Numbered from the stretch's first letter, positions 1-8,398 are shown. The stretch is 64,000 bases of DNA from JANMES01 sp038329865 (GCA_038329865.1 JBBQNK010000020.1:1-64000); one strand, 5' to 3'. Program-made: numbers and translations. Notes: generated from the letters alone by a model not told the origin.

Positions 1-361
1 CCGCGAATCACCAATGTGAGACGATCGAGCACCTGATGCGTGAAGTGACATACTATCTCATGCGCCACAATCGTCAAACTCCATTGGGAGTTCGAGAATC
101 ACGAACGGCTATTTAGATCCTTCGGAGTACCTCAGGATGACAATTCTCGCGAAATTCCGAATGTGTTTTCATAGAGCAGCTCACTTCACGCGCCGCCTCA
201 ATAGTTTCAAACCGGGCCGCCAAGTCTCCCTGCTTGCCAAACCGCCCATTTTCGCTACGATCTACCTCCCCCGTCGGCAGGCGTTCTGCCGCGGGTTTCA
301 TGGTCCACGCAGATCCGCCGCGCACGGGTTTGTGGTTTCACCAAACAAGCGCACCCCACCC
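1..361. other. Left-edge stretch with no supported gene
   Basis: No convincing gene is visible. A + frame is open from the edge to a stop at 114-116 and a - frame is open from about 104 leftward to the edge; neither has a recognisable domain, so an edge-truncated gene is possible on either strand. Positions 115-141 are one arm of the class A inverted repeat. An open frame continues upstream of the S1 start (137-361), but it lacks S1 homology and begins inside the repeat arm, so it is treated as leader. Confidence 0.4.
115..141. repeat. Class A repeat, single arm
   Basis: This 27-base stretch equals the right arm of the class A inverted repeats at 34793-34871 and 63796-63870 (core TTCGGAGTACCTCAGGATGA). 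The opposite arm is absent here, so it is a half or decayed copy upstream of the S1 gene. Confidence 0.8.
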
Positions 362-2125
362 ATGGTCGATTTCAATCTCATTCACTCCCTCGGAAATATT
401 GATGACGAAGTAGACTCCGCAGTCGCAACCGCCCTCGGCGATGCGGCCAACGATCTCGAAAAACTGGTCGGCGGCGATGAAGTCCAGGACTTCACCCCCG
501 GCGCGATCATCAAAGGCAAAGTCAGCGGCGTGGTCGGCGATGATTTCATCGTCGAACTCGGCCTGAAGAGCGAAGGCGTTCTCGAACGATCCGAGTTCGA
601 CGAACCCGAAAACGTCAAAGTCGGCGACGAAGTTAAAGTCCTCCTTGAAGACGTCGAAGGCGACACCGGTCTGGTGAAGATCAGCAAACGCAAAGCTGAT
701 CGCATCATCAACTGGGAAGCCATCATGAAGTCCAAGAAGGAAGGCGATCCCGTCTCCGGCAAGGTCACCAAGAAAATCAAGGGCGGCCTGCTCGTCGACA
801 TCGGCGTGCCGGTATTCCTGCCGGCTTCGCAGGTCGACATCCGTCGCCCGGGCGAGATTTCGGATTGGATCGGGCGCTCGATCGACGCGGTCATTCTCAA
901 GATCGACGAAGAGCGTCGCAACATCGTCATCAGCCGCCGCAAGATGATCGAGCAGCAGCGCGAAGAGCTCAAGAAGAAGACCTTCGAAGGCCTCACCCTC
1001 GGCGAAGTCCGCAAGGGCACCGTCAAGAACATCGCCGACTTCGGCGCATTCATCGACCTCGGCGGCATCGACGGTTTGCTGCACATTACAGATATGTCCT
1101 GGGGCCGGATCAATCACCCGAGCGAGGTGCTCAAGATCGATCAGGAGATCGAAGTCAAAGTGCTTTCGATCGACAAGGACAAGGAAAAGATCGCACTTGG
1201 CCTCAAGCAGAAAGATGCTTCGCCGTGGGAGAATATCGAGCAGAAGTACTCGATCGGCTCTGTGCATGAAGCTGAAGTCGTCAACATCATGAGCTACGGC
1301 GCGTTCTGCAAACTTGAAGAAGGCGTTGAAGGGCTCGTCCACATCAGCGAGATGAGCTGGACCAAGCGCATCAACCACCCGAGCGAAGTCGTCACCGCCA
1401 ACCAGAAGGTTAAGGTGAAGGTGCTCGAGATTAATAAAGACAAGCAGGAAATCAGCCTCGGCATGAAGCAGGTTGAAGAGAACCCGTGGGAACGCGTGGC
1501 CGAGAAGTACCCGCCCGGCAGCAAGGTCTCCGGCAAGGTTCGGAACATCGCCAACTACGGCGCGTTCGTGGAGATCGAAGAAGGCATCGACGGCCTGCTG
1601 CACGTCAGCGACCTGTCGTGGACCAAGAAGATCGGCCACCCGAGCGAACTGCTCAAGAAGGGCGAAGACATCGAAGCCGTTGTCCTCTCCGTCGATCAGG
1701 AGAAGCAGCGGATCGCGCTCGGCCTCAAGCAGATGCAGGAAGACCCGTGGGTCAGCGTCATTCCGTTCAACTACAAGCCGGGCCTGGTCGTCAGCGGCCA
1801 TGTCACGAAGATCGCCAACTTCGGCGTGTTCGTGGAACTCGAACCGGGTCTCGAAGGCCTGCTCCACATCTCCGAAATTTCGGACCAGAAGGTGGACAAG
1901 CCCGAAGACAACCTCAAGGTCGGCCAGGAACTGGAAGTCAAGATCCTGCGCGTCGATACCGACGAGCGGAAGATCGGCCTCTCCCTCAAGCGCGCCCAGT
2001 GGGCCAAGGAAGAGGAAGTCCGCGAAGAAGCTCGCACCGAGCGAACGAGCAAGAAGGGCCTCAAGGGCGGCTTGGAAGGTGGCGAACAAACGTCCGGCCT
2101 GGGCGACCTCAAGCTCGATAAGTAG
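362..2125 (+). CDS. rpsA: 30S ribosomal protein S1
   Basis: S1 binds mRNA on the 30S subunit and helps initiation on weakly structured or SD-poor messages. The 587-residue product has six S1 (OB-fold) repeats, at roughly 44-112, 128-195, 210-285, 297-370, 384-457 and 470-545, then a charged Lys/Glu-rich tail. Repeats 3-6 are the most alike, each with a GxxV..I..YGAFV-like strand and an HxSE/HxSD motif. Six repeats match the long bacterial form. The ATG at 362 is chosen because the acidic leader MVDFN starts there and the upstream in-frame residues show no S1 similarity. No strong SD is visible. A clear hairpin terminator follows at 2157. Confidence 0.93.
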   Translation: MVDFNLIHSLGNIDDEVDSAVATALGDAANDLEKLVGGDEVQDFTPGAIIKGKVSGVVGDDFIVELGLKSEGVLERSEFDEPENVKVGDEVKVLLEDVEGDTGLVKISKRKADRIINWEAIMKSKKEGDPVSGKVTKKIKGGLLVDIGVPVFLPASQVDIRRPGEISDWIGRSIDAVILKIDEERRNIVISRRKMIEQQREELKKKTFEGLTLGEVRKGTVKNIADFGAFIDLGGIDGLLHITDMSWGRINHPSEVLKIDQEIEVKVLSIDKDKEKIALGLKQKDASPWENIEQKYSIGSVHEAEVVNIMSYGAFCKLEEGVEGLVHISEMSWTKRINHPSEVVTANQKVKVKVLEINKDKQEISLGMKQVEENPWERVAEKYPPGSKVSGKVRNIANYGAFVEIEEGIDGLLHVSDLSWTKKIGHPSELLKKGEDIEAVVLSVDQEKQRIALGLKQMQEDPWVSVIPFNYKPGLVVSGHVTKIANFGVFVELEPGLEGLLHISEISDQKVDKPEDNLKVGQELEVKILRVDTDERKIGLSLKRAQWAKEEEVREEARTERTSKKGLKGGLEGGEQTSGLGDLKLDK

Positions 2126-2156
2126 AACGCGTTTTTACATTCAGACGATCACCAGC

Positions 2157-2187
2157 GGGGTCAGCTATGCTGACCCCGCTTCTTTTT
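2157..2187 (+). terminator. Rho-independent terminator after rpsA
   Basis: A 9-bp GC-rich stem (GGGGTCAGC at 2157-2165 with GCTGACCCC at 2169-2177) and a 3-nt loop are followed by GCTTCTTTTT. It lies 32 bases after the rpsA stop and is a textbook terminator. Confidence 0.85.
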
Positions 2188-2265
2188 GCACAAACCCGCC
2201 CATTTATCGGAAGCAACCGCGCCCGCGAGCCAAAGTCGCCCCCCGTTCCAACCGATACGTTCGGT

Positions 2266-3090
2266 ATGGCCACCGCAGCAGTCTTATCCGGGTTGCAACT
2301 TTATCTCCGCCAGATCCACGAATCCGCATTGCTGACGGCGGACGAGGAAAAAACCCTGGCCCGGCAGATCATCCACCAGGGCGATCACGCTGCGCGCGAA
2401 CGCATGGTGCGATCGAACCTGCGGCTGGTCGTCAACATCGCCAAGCATTACGTCAACCGCGGCATGAGCCTGCCCGACCTGATCGAAGAAGGAAACATCG
2501 GCCTGCTCAAAGCGGTCGAAGGATTCGACCCGGAAATGGGCTGCCGATTCAGCACCTACGCCAGCTGGTGGATCAAGCAGGCGATCAAGCGATCACTCAT
2601 CAACGCGGTGCAGCCGATTCACATCCCCGCCTACATGGTGGAGATGATGACGAAGATGAAATACGCCGTCCGCGAGCTGGAAGCCAAGAACGGCCGGCTG
2701 CCGAGCGCGGAGGAAATCTCCGAGCACCTGAAAGTGTCGGTCAAGAAGGTGAAGATCATCCGCAGCGCGGTGAAGGCGTACAACTCGCCCACGCAATCCG
2801 GCAGCGACGACGGCGAGTCGAGCATCAACGACATGGTGGCCGACGACAACACGCCCGGCCCTGATCAACAGGTTCACGACAACGACGAACTGCGGCAGTT
2901 GGGCGAACTGCTCGAAGACTTTGACGACCGGGCCGCGAAAATCCTCAAGCTGCGGTACGGCCTTGAAGGCGAAGACCCGATGACCCTGAAGGAAATCGGC
3001 CAACGCATCGGCCTGACCCGCGAACGCGTCCGCCAGATCGAGCACGAAGCGCTGGCGAAGCTGCGCGACTCGATGATGAGCGAAGCGTGA
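2266..3090 (+). CDS. RNA polymerase sigma-70 family factor (RpoD/SigA type)
   Basis: Directs RNA polymerase to promoters. The 274-residue protein has region 1.2 (LQLYLRQI), region 2 (NLRLVVNIAK, DLIEEGNIGL, FSTYASWWIKQAI), region 3 (HIPAYM onward) and region 4 with a helix-turn-helix (TLKEIGQRIGLTRERVRQIE). It lacks the long region 1.1 of a housekeeping sigma-70, so it is a short group 1/2 factor; whether it is the principal sigma cannot be told here. An earlier in-frame ATG at 2167 lies in the loop of the rpsA terminator and is rejected. The ATG at 2266 fits the family's N-terminus. A cloverleaf-type repeat follows the stop. Confidence 0.88.
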   Translation: MATAAVLSGLQLYLRQIHESALLTADEEKTLARQIIHQGDHAARERMVRSNLRLVVNIAKHYVNRGMSLPDLIEEGNIGLLKAVEGFDPEMGCRFSTYASWWIKQAIKRSLINAVQPIHIPAYMVEMMTKMKYAVRELEAKNGRLPSAEEISEHLKVSVKKVKIIRSAVKAYNSPTQSGSDDGESSINDMVADDNTPGPDQQVHDNDELRQLGELLEDFDDRAAKILKLRYGLEGEDPMTLKEIGQRIGLTRERVRQIEHEALAKLRDSMMSEA

Positions 3091-3126
3091 TTGCCGATTG
3101 TGGATGGTCGGTCATTGCAGAATTCA

Positions 3127-3192
3127 GTGGCATGGGCGGCTCGCCCATGTCTTCGCATTAAAACAAGAGCACGGGCGGGCCGCCCGTGCCAC
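3127..3192. repeat. Class H cloverleaf-like inverted repeat
   Basis: Outer pairing GTGG (3127-3130) with CCAC (3189-3192) encloses hairpin CATGGGCG/CGCCCATG (3131-3138, 3142-3149), a weak TCTT/AAGA hairpin (3050 series: 3150-3153, 3165-3168) and hairpin GCACGGGC/GCCCGTGC (3169-3189). Lies between the sigma-factor gene and apt. Confidence 0.75.
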
Positions 3193-3267
3193 GGATAGTC
3201 AATCCGCAACTCCGCCGGTTTGTGGAAGACTTCAACAATCAACATTCCACAACCCACCCTCATCCTC

Positions 3268-3273
3268 TACAAT
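3268..3273 (+). promoter_or_regulatory. Candidate -10 element for apt (leaderless start)
   Basis: TACAAT lies 7 bases before the apt ATG, which would put the transcription start at or next to the start codon. No good -35 is visible and there is no SD. The same TACAAT-to-ATG spacing occurs at aroB. Confidence 0.4.
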
Positions 3274-3280
3274 CCCGGCC

Positions 3281-3808
3281 ATGAACGATCCCGTCAGCAA
3301 GCTGAAAAAACTCATTCGCGATATTCCTGATTTCCCCAAGCCCGGCGTGCTGTTTCGCGACATCACGCCGCTGCTGGTCGATCCGCAGGGGCTGGCCCTT
3401 TCGATCGAGCTGCTCGCCAATCCATTCCGCGGTAAGGGAATCGACATTGTCGTCGGCGCTGAGAGTCGCGGGTTCATCTTCGGCACCGCCGTCGCGTGCG
3501 CGATCTCGGCCGGGTTCCAGGTCGTCCGCAAGCCGAAGAAATTGCCGTTCAAAACCGTCTCGATGACCTACGACCTTGAATACGGCACCGACACGCTCGA
3601 GATGCATGCCGACGCGATCCTGCCGGGCCAGCGCGTGCTGATCGTAGACGACGTCCTCGCCACCGGCGGGACGATGAAGGCGTGTGTTGACTTGGTTCAC
3701 CAACTAGGCGGCGAGATCGCCGGCGTGGCGGTGATGATTGAGTTGGAGTTTTTGAAGGGTCGATCCAAGATCGCGCCGATCACGCCGCATTCGGTGCTGG
3801 TGTACTGA
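3281..3808 (+). CDS. apt: Adenine phosphoribosyltransferase
   Basis: Converts adenine plus PRPP to AMP in purine salvage (cytosolic). The 175-residue protein has the usual length and family features: IPDFPKPGVLFRDITPLL near the N-terminus, VGAESRGFIFG in the middle and the PRPP-binding signature VLIVDDVLATGGTM at about 122-135. The ATG at 3281 is chosen because the family begins with a short helix (here VSKLKKLIRDIPD); the longer frame from 3098 would run through a repeat element. A class I repeat follows the stop, in the space shared with the convergent DUF1501 gene. Confidence 0.95.
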   Translation: MNDPVSKLKKLIRDIPDFPKPGVLFRDITPLLVDPQGLALSIELLANPFRGKGIDIVVGAESRGFIFGTAVACAISAGFQVVRKPKKLPFKTVSMTYDLEYGTDTLEMHADAILPGQRVLIVDDVLATGGTMKACVDLVHQLGGEIAGVAVMIELEFLKGRSKIAPITPHSVLVY

Positions 3809-3824
3809 GTTGATCGGATTTTTT

Positions 3825-3895
3825 ATTCACTGGTCCGTCCCGCTTTAGCGGGACTGAATTCATCCTCGTCCCGCTAAAGCGGGACGGGCCAATGA
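3825..3895. repeat. Class I cloverleaf-like inverted repeat
   Basis: The outer stem pairs TCACTGGTCC (3827-3836) with GGGCCAATGA with two wobble positions. Inside are hairpins GTCCCGCTTTAGCGGGAC and GTCCCGCTAAAGCGGGAC, with the palindrome TGAATTCA between them. It lies between convergent apt and the DUF1501 gene. A degenerate relative is at 62608-62678. Confidence 0.8.
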
Positions 3896-3912
3896 AGTAA
3901 GACACGCTTGAA

Positions 3913-5145
3913 CTACAACACGTCAATCGCGCCGAACTTCCCGCCCAGAACTGCGTTCGAATCCGCCGCGAGCCACTTGTCTAGAATCGTCGCGTAGACC
4001 TTTCGGAAGTCCACCGTGTATTTCAGGTCCCCGCCGTCGAGGTCTGTGAGCGATGGGTACTCGCCGTGAATGCCGCCCTTTACTTTCCCGCCGACCATGA
4101 ACATCGGGCCGGCGGCGCCGTGGTCGGTGCCGTTAGAGCCGTTCTGCTGGACTCGGCGGCCGAACTCGCTGAAGCACATCGTGGTGACTTTGTCAGTCAA
4201 GCCCATTTCGGCCAGATCCCTGTAGAACGCGGAGATCGCGTTGGAGACATTCGCCAGCGACTGCCCGTGGCCGGCGAACTGGTTGCCGTGCGTGTCGAAC
4301 CCGCCGCACTGTACGTAAAACACGCGCGTGCCGAAGTTGCCGTTGATGAGTTGCGCGACCGTGCGGAGCTGCTCGCCGAGGCCGCGGGGGTACTTCACGT
4401 CGCTCTTATAGCTCGAAGCAACTTTGCGGATGTTGTCGGTCTCGATGATCGCGTTGGTCGCCTGCCGCGAGAGGTATTCCAACGCCGGCGAATCATTCCG
4501 CACGGCGTTGCACTCGCGGATGATCTGGTCTTCCATTTTCGCGTCGAACTGGCTGCCGCGATCGAGCTTGAAGCTGAAATCGTTGATGGATTGAATCGAC
4601 GGCACCGGCGCACTGTCGGCCACGAGCGCCCGCGGTAGTTCTTGGCCGACGTTCACGCCCTTCAGCATGCTCTGCGAGCCGCGCAGCGCGTGGTCGATGT
4701 AGTGCCCGAGCCAGCCGAGCGTTTCCGGTTTTTCCGGGGCGGCAGTCTGCCAGATTTCCATCGAGCGGAAGTGCGATCGCGTCGGCGACGGGTAGCCGCA
4801 GCCGTTGATGATCGCGAGTTGGCCCTGGTCGAACAGATCTTTGAAACCGATCATCGCCGGGTTGAGCATGAACTTATCGGTCAATTTCAGCTTCTGATCT
4901 TTAATGCCAATCACCGGCCGGGCTTTGTAGTACTCGTCGTTGGTGAACGGGATGACGGTGTTGAGCCCGTCGTTGCCGCCGGACATCTGCACGACGACGA
5001 GAATATTGTCGCGGCTCATCTGCGTGGTCGGCACCTGCTCGGCCAGCGCCATGCGCGAGAGAAACGTCGGCACCGTCGAGCCCAGGCTCACCACGGCCAA
5101 TCCGCTCAAGCCCACCCGCAGCACGTCACGTCGAGATGTTTGCAT
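3913..5145 (-). CDS. DUF1501 family protein, Tat-exported
   Basis: DUF1501 proteins are exported, sulfatase/phosphatase-fold proteins very abundant in planctomycetes; their substrate is unknown. The 410-residue product starts with a twin-arginine signal (TSRRDVLRVGLSGLAVVSLG). Family motifs are visible: VVQMSGGNDGLNTVIP, a CGYPSPTRSHF segment, GGFDTHG and a C-terminal EFGRRVQQNGSNGTDHG. It lies 10 bases downstream of the DUF1800 gene, so the two are cotranscribed, as is typical for this pair. Confidence 0.9.
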   Translation of the reverse strand: MQTSRRDVLRVGLSGLAVVSLGSTVPTFLSRMALAEQVPTTQMSRDNILVVVQMSGGNDGLNTVIPFTNDEYYKARPVIGIKDQKLKLTDKFMLNPAMIGFKDLFDQGQLAIINGCGYPSPTRSHFRSMEIWQTAAPEKPETLGWLGHYIDHALRGSQSMLKGVNVGQELPRALVADSAPVPSIQSINDFSFKLDRGSQFDAKMEDQIIRECNAVRNDSPALEYLSRQATNAIIETDNIRKVASSYKSDVKYPRGLGEQLRTVAQLINGNFGTRVFYVQCGGFDTHGNQFAGHGQSLANVSNAISAFYRDLAEMGLTDKVTTMCFSEFGRRVQQNGSNGTDHGAAGPMFMVGGKVKGGIHGEYPSLTDLDGGDLKYTVDFRKVYATILDKWLAADSNAVLGGKFGAIDVL

Positions 5146-5155
5146 GGCCGGTTCC

Positions 5156-6538
5156 TTATGCCAGTTGATACTCGGGCGTCGACATCAGTAAATGCATCAG
5201 CCCGCGGATTTTGTCGTTCGGCTTGTCGGTCTTGAGTTCGAACACCACCTTCTTGCCTTTATCCGCCACCTTCATGTAGTCGATCAGTTCCTGCTTCATT
5301 TTGGGCTGGATCTTGCCGTCCAGCAGCAGGCGAGCGAAGTAATCGACCGCCTGCTCGCCGGTGGTGGCGTTGGCGGCTAACAGGCCTTTTTCGATCTGCG
5401 ACTTTTTGACGAATTCATCCGCCCGCTGCGTGGAAAGCGACAGGCCGAAGTTGAATCGTACGAGGATCGTGTTGGAATTGATCCACGTCTCTTCGCCGTC
5501 CCACCCTTTGACGTTCGGCGGGAAGAGGATTTCCTGGCCCATCTTGGCGGTCGACTCGCGGAGGAAAGGCATGTTCGCCTTCCCACCGACGGCGACGGTC
5601 GCGCCGACGACCACTTGGATCGGGCTTTTGATTTTCGCGCGGTACGCCCAGTCGCTGAAAAACAGATTGCTGGAGAGCATTTCCCGCAGCGTGGTTTTGA
5701 TGTCCCACTTCGTCGCGAGCAGGCGCTCGGCGTAGTGATTGACTTGATCGTCTGTCGGATGCGGATGGACGAATTCTTTCAACAGTTTGTGCGCCAAATG
5801 CTTCGGAGCCGCAGGTTGGGAGAGGATCAGATCGATCGCGCCTTCGGCATCGAGCGGGCCGGTCTTGCCGAAGACGGTTTTGTCGCCCTTGTCGAATTGG
5901 TTGGGGATGAGCTTTCCGTTTTCAGCGATGCCGGTGAAAGCGCGTGCGAGTTCCTGTACGTCCTGCTCGGTGTAATTGCCGACGCCGAGCGCGAAAAGCT
6001 CCATGATCTCGCGGGCGTAATTCTCGTTGGCTTTGCCCTTTTTATTCGTTCGGCCGTCGAGCCAGACGAGCATGGCCTGATCGTGCGTTACAGAGACAAG
6101 CAATTCGCGGAAGCTGCCGAGCCCCAGCTTGCGGAACATCTCCATCTGCTTGTGCATGTAATTCGTCTGATCAACCTTGGCGGCGGAGGTGGCGAAGTGG
6201 TTGTGCCAGAAAAGCGCGATCTTCTCCTGCAACGGCCGTGGCGTGTAGACCATGCGGAAGAGGCACCACTCCTGCAGCATTTCCACTTTCTGGAAAGTCA
6301 CCAGGCCCTGGAGCACCTCCAGTTTGTCGTTCATCGGGTCTTCGTCGAGCGAGTAGTTGAAGAGCCAGTCGAGGGCGGCCGCGGGCGGTTGGCCGGTGAA
6401 TTGCTTGAGCCATTCGGTCGTCGGGCCGAACCCGGCGCGGCGCAGCAGATGGCCCACGCGACGATCATCGAACGGTCGATCCGCGGTCGGCGAGTACACC
6501 CCGAACGGATCCGCCGGCGGTTGCAGCACCACGGCCAT
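5156..6538 (-). CDS. DUF1800 family protein
   Basis: DUF1800 proteins are mostly helical, of unknown activity, and regularly encoded beside DUF1501 proteins in planctomycetes. The 460-residue product has the family's N-terminal RVGHLLRRAGFGPT motif (about 29-42), the central EKIALFWHNHFATS, the NENYAREIMELFALGVGNYTE segment and the later FPPNVKGWDG motif. No signal peptide is evident, unlike its DUF1501 partner. First gene of the two-gene operon. Confidence 0.9.
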   Translation of the reverse strand: MAVVLQPPADPFGVYSPTADRPFDDRRVGHLLRRAGFGPTTEWLKQFTGQPPAAALDWLFNYSLDEDPMNDKLEVLQGLVTFQKVEMLQEWCLFRMVYTPRPLQEKIALFWHNHFATSAAKVDQTNYMHKQMEMFRKLGLGSFRELLVSVTHDQAMLVWLDGRTNKKGKANENYAREIMELFALGVGNYTEQDVQELARAFTGIAENGKLIPNQFDKGDKTVFGKTGPLDAEGAIDLILSQPAAPKHLAHKLLKEFVHPHPTDDQVNHYAERLLATKWDIKTTLREMLSSNLFFSDWAYRAKIKSPIQVVVGATVAVGGKANMPFLRESTAKMGQEILFPPNVKGWDGEETWINSNTILVRFNFGLSLSTQRADEFVKKSQIEKGLLAANATTGEQAVDYFARLLLDGKIQPKMKQELIDYMKVADKGKKVVFELKTDKPNDKIRGLMHLLMSTPEYQLA

Positions 6539-6845
6539 TGGCCTCTCCTTAGCCTGAAATCCCCCTACTCTCTACCGACGACGCCTCAGGCCGTTGCGAT
6601 CGATTTCACGAAATTCAATACGTAATGTGATGGGCACCATATTATCGGCGCGTCGAGAGTCGCGACACCAGCAACTGAGTGACTTTGTCATCATGCCTGA
6701 GTGAGGATCGGGCGCCAATACGCCCATCCAGCTGAATTATTTCGCACGAAACGCCCATTATAGAACTTCAGGCAGTCTCTACCCGCCTTAGTTCCCACTA
6801 ACCCCGCTCGGGGCGATCTGTCTGATCGAGTAACAGGAGATCACT
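6539..6845. other. Divergent promoter region
   Basis: Space between the divergent DUF1800 gene and the 6846 gene. TATAGA at 6759-6764 is a candidate -10 for the rightward gene, but its -35 is poor. A small CCCCG/CGGGG hairpin lies near 6801-6812. CAGGAG at 6834-6839 is a good ribosome-binding site for the ATG at 6846. Nothing else recognised. Confidence 0.35.
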
Positions 6846-7358
6846 ATGATTCGCATTGTTCAAAACCTCGTGTCACGTAAAGCCGCTCTCGCCTTGGCCG
6901 CCGTTGTGGGCCTCGGAACCGTCGCGGCCGCCCCGCAGAAGGCTCAGGCAGATTTCCGGATCGGGTTCGATATTCGCGACTACGATCAGCGTTGCGAACG
7001 CCGCGAAACCCGCGTTTGGGTCGAGCCGGTTTACCAGACCGTGTGTGACCGAGTATGGGTCGCCCCGGCCTGCCAGACCGTTACCGAGCGAGTCTGGGTT
7101 CCCGATCGCTACGAAGAACGCCAGGTCGTTCGCGGCTACGGTTGGGATCGGCGAGTGGTCTGCGAACGCGTACTCGTTCAGCCGGCCCATTACGAACTGC
7201 AAAACCACGAAGTGCAGGTTTCGTCCGGCTACTGGACGAACGTCGAACGCCAGGTCTGCGTAGCGCCCGGCCACTGGGAAACGCGCGTCGACCGCATCGC
7301 CTACGCCGACCATAGCCCTCATGTGGAGCGCCTCCATATTGAGTTCGGCCATCGGTAA
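6846..7358 (+). CDS. Exported protein with repeated RVWV/YW motifs, function unknown
   Basis: The 170-residue product has an N-terminal signal peptide (hydrophobic run about 13-30, cleavage likely after AQA) and a mature part built from degenerate repeats of about 12-20 residues: ETRVWVEPVY, CDRVWVAPAC, TERVWVPDRY, CERVLVQPAH, ERQVCVAPGH. Each repeat has alternating hydrophobic/aromatic residues and several carry cysteine (C at CER, VCD, PAC, VCE, QVC), suggesting beta-strand stacking with possible disulfides. Proteins of this look occur in planctomycetes but none with a known role is recognised. Good SD and a strong downstream terminator mark it as a single transcription unit. Confidence 0.8.
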   Translation: MIRIVQNLVSRKAALALAAVVGLGTVAAAPQKAQADFRIGFDIRDYDQRCERRETRVWVEPVYQTVCDRVWVAPACQTVTERVWVPDRYEERQVVRGYGWDRRVVCERVLVQPAHYELQNHEVQVSSGYWTNVERQVCVAPGHWETRVDRIAYADHSPHVERLHIEFGHR

Positions 7359-7424
7359 ACGATTCAGTCACCGCCCCGTCTCGCGCCGCTCGCGAGACGG
7401 GCGGTAAGATGGCAACGCAACACA

Positions 7425-7460
7425 CGCTCGCCGCGTTCATCAAGCGGCGAGCGTTTTTTC
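7425..7460 (+). terminator. Rho-independent terminator
   Basis: Stem CGCTCGCCGC (7425-7434) with GCGGCGAGCG (7444-7453), a 9-nt loop and then TTTTTT. It lies about 65 bases after the 6846 gene. Confidence 0.85.
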
Positions 7461-7585
7461 TTAATCCACTTTTGCAGCCGTATCGGGGCAAATCCGACCA
7501 TTGGATGGGGCCGACAATGATGGTAGCCGACTCCTCCGCTCGCGATGATTTAGGTGCGAACTGAATTCAACAACGGAGGTTTCAG

Positions 7586-7894
7586 ATGAATCGATTTTCA
7601 ACGACTTTAGGTGTAGCCCTTGTATCAGCAGCGGCGATGATCGCGGGTTGCTCCAGCCAGACGGCCGGGCAGAAGGCCCAGGTCGAAGCCAAAGAAAAAA
7701 CCAACGCCGCCGACATGATGCTCCGCGGCGAGAAGCACATCGCCGACGGCGAAGCAGAAATCGCCCGCGGCAAGACGATCAAGGAACAGGGCGATACAGT
7801 CGAAGGCGATCGCCAAATCGCCGAGGGTAAGGCGCTCAAGAGCCTCGGCGAAGAAGAACTCGCTCAAGGCAAAAAGATCAACGACAAGAACTGA
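7586..7894 (+). CDS. Small lipoprotein with glycine/charged repeats
   Basis: The 102-residue product has a signal peptide with lipobox IAGC (Cys at about 22), so it should be lipid-anchored. The mature part is very hydrophilic and repetitive, with the pattern I..G...I..G.TIKEQG (GEKHIADGEAEIARG, GDRQIAEGKALKSLG), predicting amphipathic helix. Function unknown; the pattern recalls small stress-related lipoproteins but no family is assigned. A strong GGAGG site at 7574-7579 precedes the ATG. The next gene is convergent. Confidence 0.8.
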   Translation: MNRFSTTLGVALVSAAAMIAGCSSQTAGQKAQVEAKEKTNAADMMLRGEKHIADGEAEIARGKTIKEQGDTVEGDRQIAEGKALKSLGEEELAQGKKINDKN

Positions 7895-7929
7895 GTCTTG
7901 TTGCGGACCTTCTAAACAACAAAACTCAA

Positions 7930-7955
7930 GCCGGCCGCACTGCGCCCGGCGTGGA
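7930..7955. terminator. Possible bidirectional terminator
   Basis: GCCGG.CGC / GCG.CCGGC pairs across 7930-7950 with one internal mismatch and a 3-nt loop; a T-rich stretch follows. It lies between the lipoprotein gene and the convergent ferritin-like gene. Confidence 0.4.
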
Positions 7956-7977
7956 TTTATTTCGTTTTCTGAAGCAG

Positions 7978-8292
7978 TTAATCCGCTGCCTTTTCCGCCT
8001 TTTTCCCCAGTTCTACGATATCCCCTTCCTTGAACAGAATTCCCTTCACAATTTTTTTCCACACCGGCTTTTGACGGAGAAGGAATTCGAGATCCATCCC
8101 GAAATGCTTGAACTCCTCTTGCTGTGCGTTGGCCATGATCGCTTTCGCGTCCTTGTTTTTTTCCGCATCCATCCGCTGCTCGTACCAGTCGATGGCCTGC
8201 GCTTCCTCGATCAAGGACAAAATCATGCGGGCAAAGGTGCGAGTCTTTTGCGTCAACTCATCCGGCGGCTCGTGATATTGGTCAAATCCCAT
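7978..8292 (-). CDS. Encapsulated ferritin-like protein (EncFtn family)
   Basis: EncFtn proteins are short two-helix ferritin-like ferroxidases that form annular decamers and normally work as cargo of an encapsulin shell. The 104-residue product matches this family: YHEPPDELTQKTR at the N-terminus, SLIEEAQAIDWYEQRMDA in helix 1 and QQEEFKHFGMDLEFLLR in helix 2, with the Glu/Glu...Glu-x-x-His metal ligands present. The C-terminus (EGDIVELGKKAEKAAD) has no obvious encapsulin-targeting peptide and no encapsulin gene is adjacent. The ATG at 8292 is chosen because AAGGAG lies 9 bases upstream; the frame is open further up but without family similarity. Divergent from hom. Confidence 0.75.
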   Translation of the reverse strand: MGFDQYHEPPDELTQKTRTFARMILSLIEEAQAIDWYEQRMDAEKNKDAKAIMANAQQEEFKHFGMDLEFLLRQKPVWKKIVKGILFKEGDIVELGKKAEKAAD

Positions 8293-8357
8293 GGGCTGTT
8301 GCTCCTTGTAAAAGTAAAAAACCTGCGATGCGTTCCGCAATAATAGCCCATGGACAA

Positions 8358-8386
8358 GTGACAACCACCCGCGCCCGCCGTAAATT
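8358..8386 (+). promoter_or_regulatory. Candidate promoter of hom
   Basis: GTGACA (8358-8363), a 17-base spacer and TAAATT (8381-8386). The predicted start is about 5 bases before the hom ATG, so the leader would be very short. Confidence 0.4.
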
Positions 8387-8398
8387 GTCGGCAATCTT

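Noticed and set aside
3..116. Rightward partial gene at the left edge
   Set aside because: Open only for 37 residues, no domain, ends in a repeat arm; the opposite strand is equally open.
338..2089. 583-residue leftward open frame opposite rpsA
   Set aside because: High GC keeps the antisense frame open; composition (Asp/Leu/Ala-rich, no domain) and perfect overlap with a clear rpsA show it is a shadow.
1473..2864. 463-residue rightward frame across rpsA and the sigma gene
   Set aside because: Out of frame with both recognised genes and Ser/Arg-rich; also crosses the terminator.
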